A stretch of DNA of 64,000 nucleotides from Climacium dendroides (lineage: Eukaryota; Streptophyta; Bryopsida; Hypnales; Climaciaceae): assembly GCA_950106755.1 (NCBI GenBank), contig OX467092.1, forward strand, positions 3,534,001 to 3,598,000, in the 5' to 3' direction. Below the pieces are notes generated by a model. That model had not been told where the DNA came from. It worked only from the letters and a program-made list of their open reading frames with translations, and ran no database searches. A program made the position numbers and the translations under genes. Of the stretch, positions 60,001 through 64,000 are shown one piece after another. Position 1 is the stretch's first letter; the number at the start of each line of letters is the position of its first letter.

Positions 60001-61803
60001 CAACGACGACATGATGTTCCATACAGGTATAGTAAAAGTAGTTCAAAACGAACTCCAAATATGTACAGCTACAGTAGTGCAGAAGTTTTTGTATTGGAGG
60101 GCTGAAATACGAAAAAAAAGTGAGCGAAAGGAATAAGAATATGAGCAGCTGAATTGTGTGTGCACATATGATCAGGTACTACCACTTGCATTGCGAAATG
60201 TCCTCAGTGAAGAAGTTCGACAAGCAGTCATGAAAGTAAGTCGAGTATTCCGACGTTTATGTGCCAGAGAAATCAAAATCGCCGATAGAGATGCTGACAT
60301 GAAGGATGCAGCTGATGCACTTTGTATGATCGAGAAAGAGTTTCCGCCTACGTTCATGGACATTATGTCTCACTTGATGATTCATTTAGTACATGAACTC
60401 TATCTCTGTGGACCAATTCATTGTCGATGGATGTATCCCATTGAGAGGTACATGAAAACTTTGAAAGAGTATGTGAGAACATATGCAAGACCTAAAGCAA
60501 GCATGGCAGAGGGCTATGCTATGTCTGAAACATTAGGTTACTGTACGGAGTATCTGCAACGTTTTGAAGGAACATGTCGTCGTGTATGGGATGATAAGGA
60601 GGAGCAGAGAATGAACGATGAAATGCTACAAGGAAGTGGTTGGTCACGTGAAATGTCTGAGCAGTTTGTGGGGTGGGCACATGATTTTGTTCTATCGAAT
60701 TCACCAGACTTGGAAGTCTGGAGACGGTGAGTGAAAGTTTCCTCTACAGTCTAGTTAGAAGTATTTTGTATAAGCAATGTTATGCAAGAGAGAACGTAGA
60801 AGGCAACTGCATATTCTACTATTAATACTATGTTGACAATCATGTTACACGTAAGAGGACAATGTTTGATTCTTACTAAATGAAAGTGTTGGTAATCAAA
60901 ACACTGCAATGTGTTGTACTATATAATGAAGCCCAAGTACCGAAATGTTGGATGTTCATATTCTTGTGAATTACAATTGTTAGTTATGCAAGTGGAGTAC
61001 AGGAAGCACACATGGGAGCAAGTGACTAACTAGTTGTGTTATAAGAATACACAAGGGCAAGTGAAGAAAGGGCTGAAGCCAGGCAGGCTTTTGCTCATGA
61101 ATTTGTTTTTCACTATGGACGGAAAGCCAAAATAAAGTATCCAGAAGAGTATAGGCCTCTGCCCAAATTTGCTGAGTGGTTGCCTTTGCAAGTTCAGCAA
61201 GGTAGAGAAGGCCCAAACAAGCCATCTAGAGATGTGATGGAAGCCGCACAACTCCCCGAAAAGAAAGCTACTTCTTATAGAGCAATGTATGCTCATGGAA
61301 TGCACTTGCGTGTTCAGAGTGCAGAGGCAGATAAAGTTACTTGTGACAGCGGAATAGCAGCGTCAGTGTTGTGTCCGAATAGGGGGAGGTCATGTAATGA
61401 GGCTCGTCAGTGGGAAATTGAAGAATATGTGGGCTAGATTCAAGAGATATTGGAACTGAACTACCGCAGTCATTGTTGTGTTGTACTCGTGTGTTCATGG
61501 GTTCCAACGAAGTTCAGAGCAAGCAATGCATTTGTTGTGAGAGACAAGTATAGCTTCACTCTAGCCAATTTTTCCAATTGCCTTCCTTTGGGACCTTAGT
61601 CATTTGCATTTCCCACGCAATGTCAGCAAGTGTACTTCTCGGACGATTTGGAAAGAAGATTGAATTCTGGAGGGGATTGGAAGGTTGTCTATGGCACGGA
61701 AGTTCGAGGCCGCCGTGCAGACACTATGGCAACAAGGCCAGAGATAGACATTCTGGCTTCAGGTAGGGATGAAGACTATGAGGGGCTGAGAGTTCGGGCT
61801 TGA
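57092..61803 (+). pseudogene. tnp2-like transposase of CACTA element 2, decayed
   Basis: ATG at 57,092 starts a frame with FRCPCTKCHGG and CPNGC then CPNPGC. The Transposase_21 core follows (SLDGVNPF, STWPVLVLIYNLPP, MWTISDYPGYGLISG). The frame is uninterrupted by indels to about 58,830 but carries TAG at 58,082-58,084, TGA at 58,379-58,381 and TAG at 58,661-58,663. The sister gene in element 1 has Arg at the TGA position (FTLRAVLMW). Later exons are about 59,550-59,871 (DPMHCEKNLCEN), 60,174-60,729 (DUF4218: HCRWMYPIERYMKTLKEYVR) and 61,047-61,803 (DUF4216-like). The last contains TAG at 61,435-61,437 and 61,597-61,599. Domain order and exon layout match the gene at 33,405-37,709, so the two share an ancestor. 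Not functional as read. Confidence 0.9.
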
Positions 61804-63035
61804 TTAGAATGAATTTTGTTAATGTTGTGTTGAAGGGAGAAGAAATGGCTAGGATATGAAGGAACTTGCAAATCATGGCGTCGATGTTGTATAGTCTTAC
61901 AAACAAGCATGTGTTAGACATGAACAGAAGGAATGAAAGGTAGAGAGGTTTTCATTGCAAGAGGAAGTTCAATGTTTGTTATTCGGAAGTCTATACCTGT
62001 GAGTACTCACAAATGCTGCTGGCATTATGGGCAACTGATGATGATTTCTGTGCAAATCAAATGAAGCGCAGGAACAGTGTTTCATTTTGTTTTGAACTCT
62101 TGATGCATTGTGAACAATGTGTGTGCATTTCAGTAGAGGACGTGGTTTACTTATTTGTGTGATAGATGCAGGCATTTGCAAAGAGAGCATGATCAAAGTT
62201 TTGTTATGTACAAAATGCGTACCAAAATTGAATTGACAGGTCTACAATACATTGCGGAAACGTAGAGGCTGTTGTTGGTCAAAAGATGTGTGGGTCTTGT
62301 TTCATGTTTTGGATAAGGAAAAATGAATGCATGTCAAATCATGAAAATGTAATTTTTTTTTCTCGAATTGGACGACAACATATGGATGTTAGTTTGAAAG
62401 ACTGTGGTTCAAGAAATTCTTTAACTTGTATGTGCTGCGGAATGCACGTTGTCACATAACGGACTGTAATAAATGCCAATGTATAAGTGAACACTACAGA
62501 GTCTTGTAGAACACGAGAAATGTGTTTCTTGTTAACAGAACAATGTTAAGGAAAACATAGTTGCGTTCCACAAAACACTTTTTACAGCGTTGGTAAACAG
62601 CATTCAACGTTAAAAACGGATTTCAGTTTTTAAAAAAGACAGACCTCATTAGCACGTGTGAAGCATTGATTCCAAGCAGAACATAACGATGTCATCCACG
62701 ACAAATAAAATCAGTAGTGAATTCTTAATGAAAATCGTTGTGCATGTACTGTAAATGCTGATGGAATGTACTGCCTGGAGGACGTCATTGTCCACGATGG
62801 CAGAGCTTGCCAAAATTCTGTGTTCTGTTTCTGTTCCACTAAACGAGTCTAACAGCAAGATGAAGACGCAACATAGCCTCGTTCGACAGTTACGTTTCAA
62901 ATGCCCTGGATAATTTGTTCTACCATATTGGTAAACGTGATGGCCATTGTCAACTAGAATTGACACGGAAATGTGGTCACCAAACGGGAAAACATCAAGG
63001 CTAAACATGACCTTCAGCAGGGTTTTCTTCTAGTG
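61804..63035. repeat. Right subterminal region of CACTA element 2
   Basis: Non-coding. GACGTCATTGTCCACGATGG, GATGTCATCCACGAC and AACGTTA-type words resemble the motif-rich ends of element 1. No gene seen. Confidence 0.5.
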
Positions 63036-64000
63036 CTACCAAGCCATAGGCAACGAGGTTGATACTAACTTGTGATTATTTTATAACATGGCCTACTTTG
63101 CAATTGTTGGACATAATGTCAATGTAGGAGAGTTGAGTTGTTTGAGTTCTTTGAATGTTTAACCAATCAAAACATACCAAAACAACAAAAGCCTTTTGCA
63201 TTTGGATTATGTTAGGTAGATATGCACTCATTAAGTTAATATTGGTTGGTAGTAGTAGAAATTTCTCTTAAATTTCTCACTACTAGACCAATAAAATTTC
63301 TACTTCATACCTACCTTGTTGAAAATTTGCACCAAGCAAGTAGTGAGCATTATCAATCTTAACTTCTAAATGCCCAAGATACCAAATTATGGTGTCAACA
63401 ATACTTTGAAGTTAATAAAACCTAACTAATTTTTTTATTTTTAGTAGTTTATATTTTTGACAAATTCTTTTTAAAGTTTAGTTTTAGCATCAAAACTTTG
63501 GTTTTGAAAATGATTGATTATGATTTTTCTATTCAAGATTTTGTGCAAGGGTGTTCATTGCAATCAATGGCTCTTGGAAATGAGCCTCAAATACACTAGA
63601 CCTTGGAAAAAAAATCACATTAGAAATTCATTTAAAAAAATTGTAGAGTATATTTTGAGAAGCCATAAATTGATTAGGGTTATGCATGTTAGGCCCTTCA
63701 ACTTCATATTTTTTTAGTGACTAATTTTTTAGATATGACATGCAAAAACAAAGCTGAAGATTTTCATAGTTTTAACACCTTTATGATCAAACATTATAAT
63801 CTTTTAATCCATACTATTAATCCATAAGTGATATTGTTGGTTTTCTTTTCCTATGTGATCTCTAACATGTCTAGTTTGAATTTGCATGGTTACAATTAAA
63901 AAAAAATTGATAAAATTTATCAAAATGTTGGCTTTTTGTTCAATTTAGAGCAAATTCATAGGATCTCAAAACAAGCCTTCGGCATTAAGGGTTTAATCTG
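63036..64000. repeat. Flank of CACTA element 2, containing dispersed repeat copy 2
   Basis: From about 63,355 to the window end the sequence matches, inverted, 28,030-27,400 in the giant hAT. The short part before it contains an imperfect GTAGTAGAAATTTCTC/GAGAAATTT inverted repeat near 63,249-63,290. No gene seen. Confidence 0.7.

Larger units (their letters stand above)
50060..63035. mobile_element. CACTA element 2 (right end at 63,035; left end not found)
   Basis: The right end on the complementary strand reads CACTAGAAGAAAACCCTG, close to the left end of element 1 (CACTATAAGAAACCCCTG). CTA follows at 63,036-63,038 as the candidate duplication. Inside are divergent tnpA-like (-) and tnp2-like (+) genes. 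The listed start is only the end of the tnpA-like coding blocks. I found no CACTA-AAGAAA terminus between 44,022 and 50,000, so the left end may be decayed, or may lie left of element 1 if that element inserted into this one. Confidence 0.75.

Noticed and set aside
10749..61803. Reassigned genetic code (TAG/TGA read as amino acids)
   Set aside because: Frameshifts also occur, stops fall at residues explained by single transitions, and the ParB-methylase and RING frames end in TAG. Decay is simpler.
63286..63300. CACTACTAGACC as another CACTA terminus
   Set aside because: No partner end or duplication was found. It is part of a short local inverted repeat.

Overview
The window looks like repeat-rich nuclear DNA of a streptophyte plant. 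The evidence is GT-AG introns of roughly 100-400 bp, plant-type MULE, hAT and CACTA transposons, degenerate TTTAGGG-type telomere repeats, and a decayed ETO1-like BTB-TPR gene. I cannot name the species. A non-seed plant is my guess, not something the sequence proves.

Left part (1-15,246). An upstream exon fragment enters from the left edge. A 91-bp tandem array (1558-2265) lies just upstream of a 12-exon gene (2481-9142). That gene fuses a ParB/sulfiredoxin-like module to a permuted N6/N4 DNA-methyltransferase-like module, and its frame is broken by a single TGA. Large hairpins sit in its first intron. A decayed MULE transposase with a SWIM finger follows (10,749-14,490).

Middle (15,255-29,385). 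This is a 14,131-bp giant hAT transposon, bounded by the 10-bp inverted ends CAGGGTTGTC and a perfect 8-bp target duplication CTACGGTT. It carries three genes: a BED/DUF659 hAT transposase (+), a protein-kinase-like gene (-) and a coiled-coil RING-H2 gene (+). Each gene is preceded by its own GACGG/CCGTC tandem array and a TATA box 190-225 bp before the start codon. A fourth array forms the right end. This suggests one DNA-binding protein, perhaps the transposase, acts on the ends and on every promoter.

Right part (30,073-64,000). A complete 13,949-bp CACTA element (TSD AAT) carries divergent tnp2-like (-) and tnpA-like (+) genes, and its tnp2 gene is interrupted by a 150-bp foldback CACTA MITE. 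Next comes an ETO1-like pseudogene (-), then a second CACTA element with divergent tnpA-like (-) and tnp2-like (+) genes, ending at 63,035. The last ~650 bp are an inverted, diverged copy of non-coding DNA found inside the giant hAT.

Nearly all the transposon genes are broken by isolated in-frame stops, mostly TAG and TGA, with few frameshifts. This fits decay by deamination of methylated cytosine.
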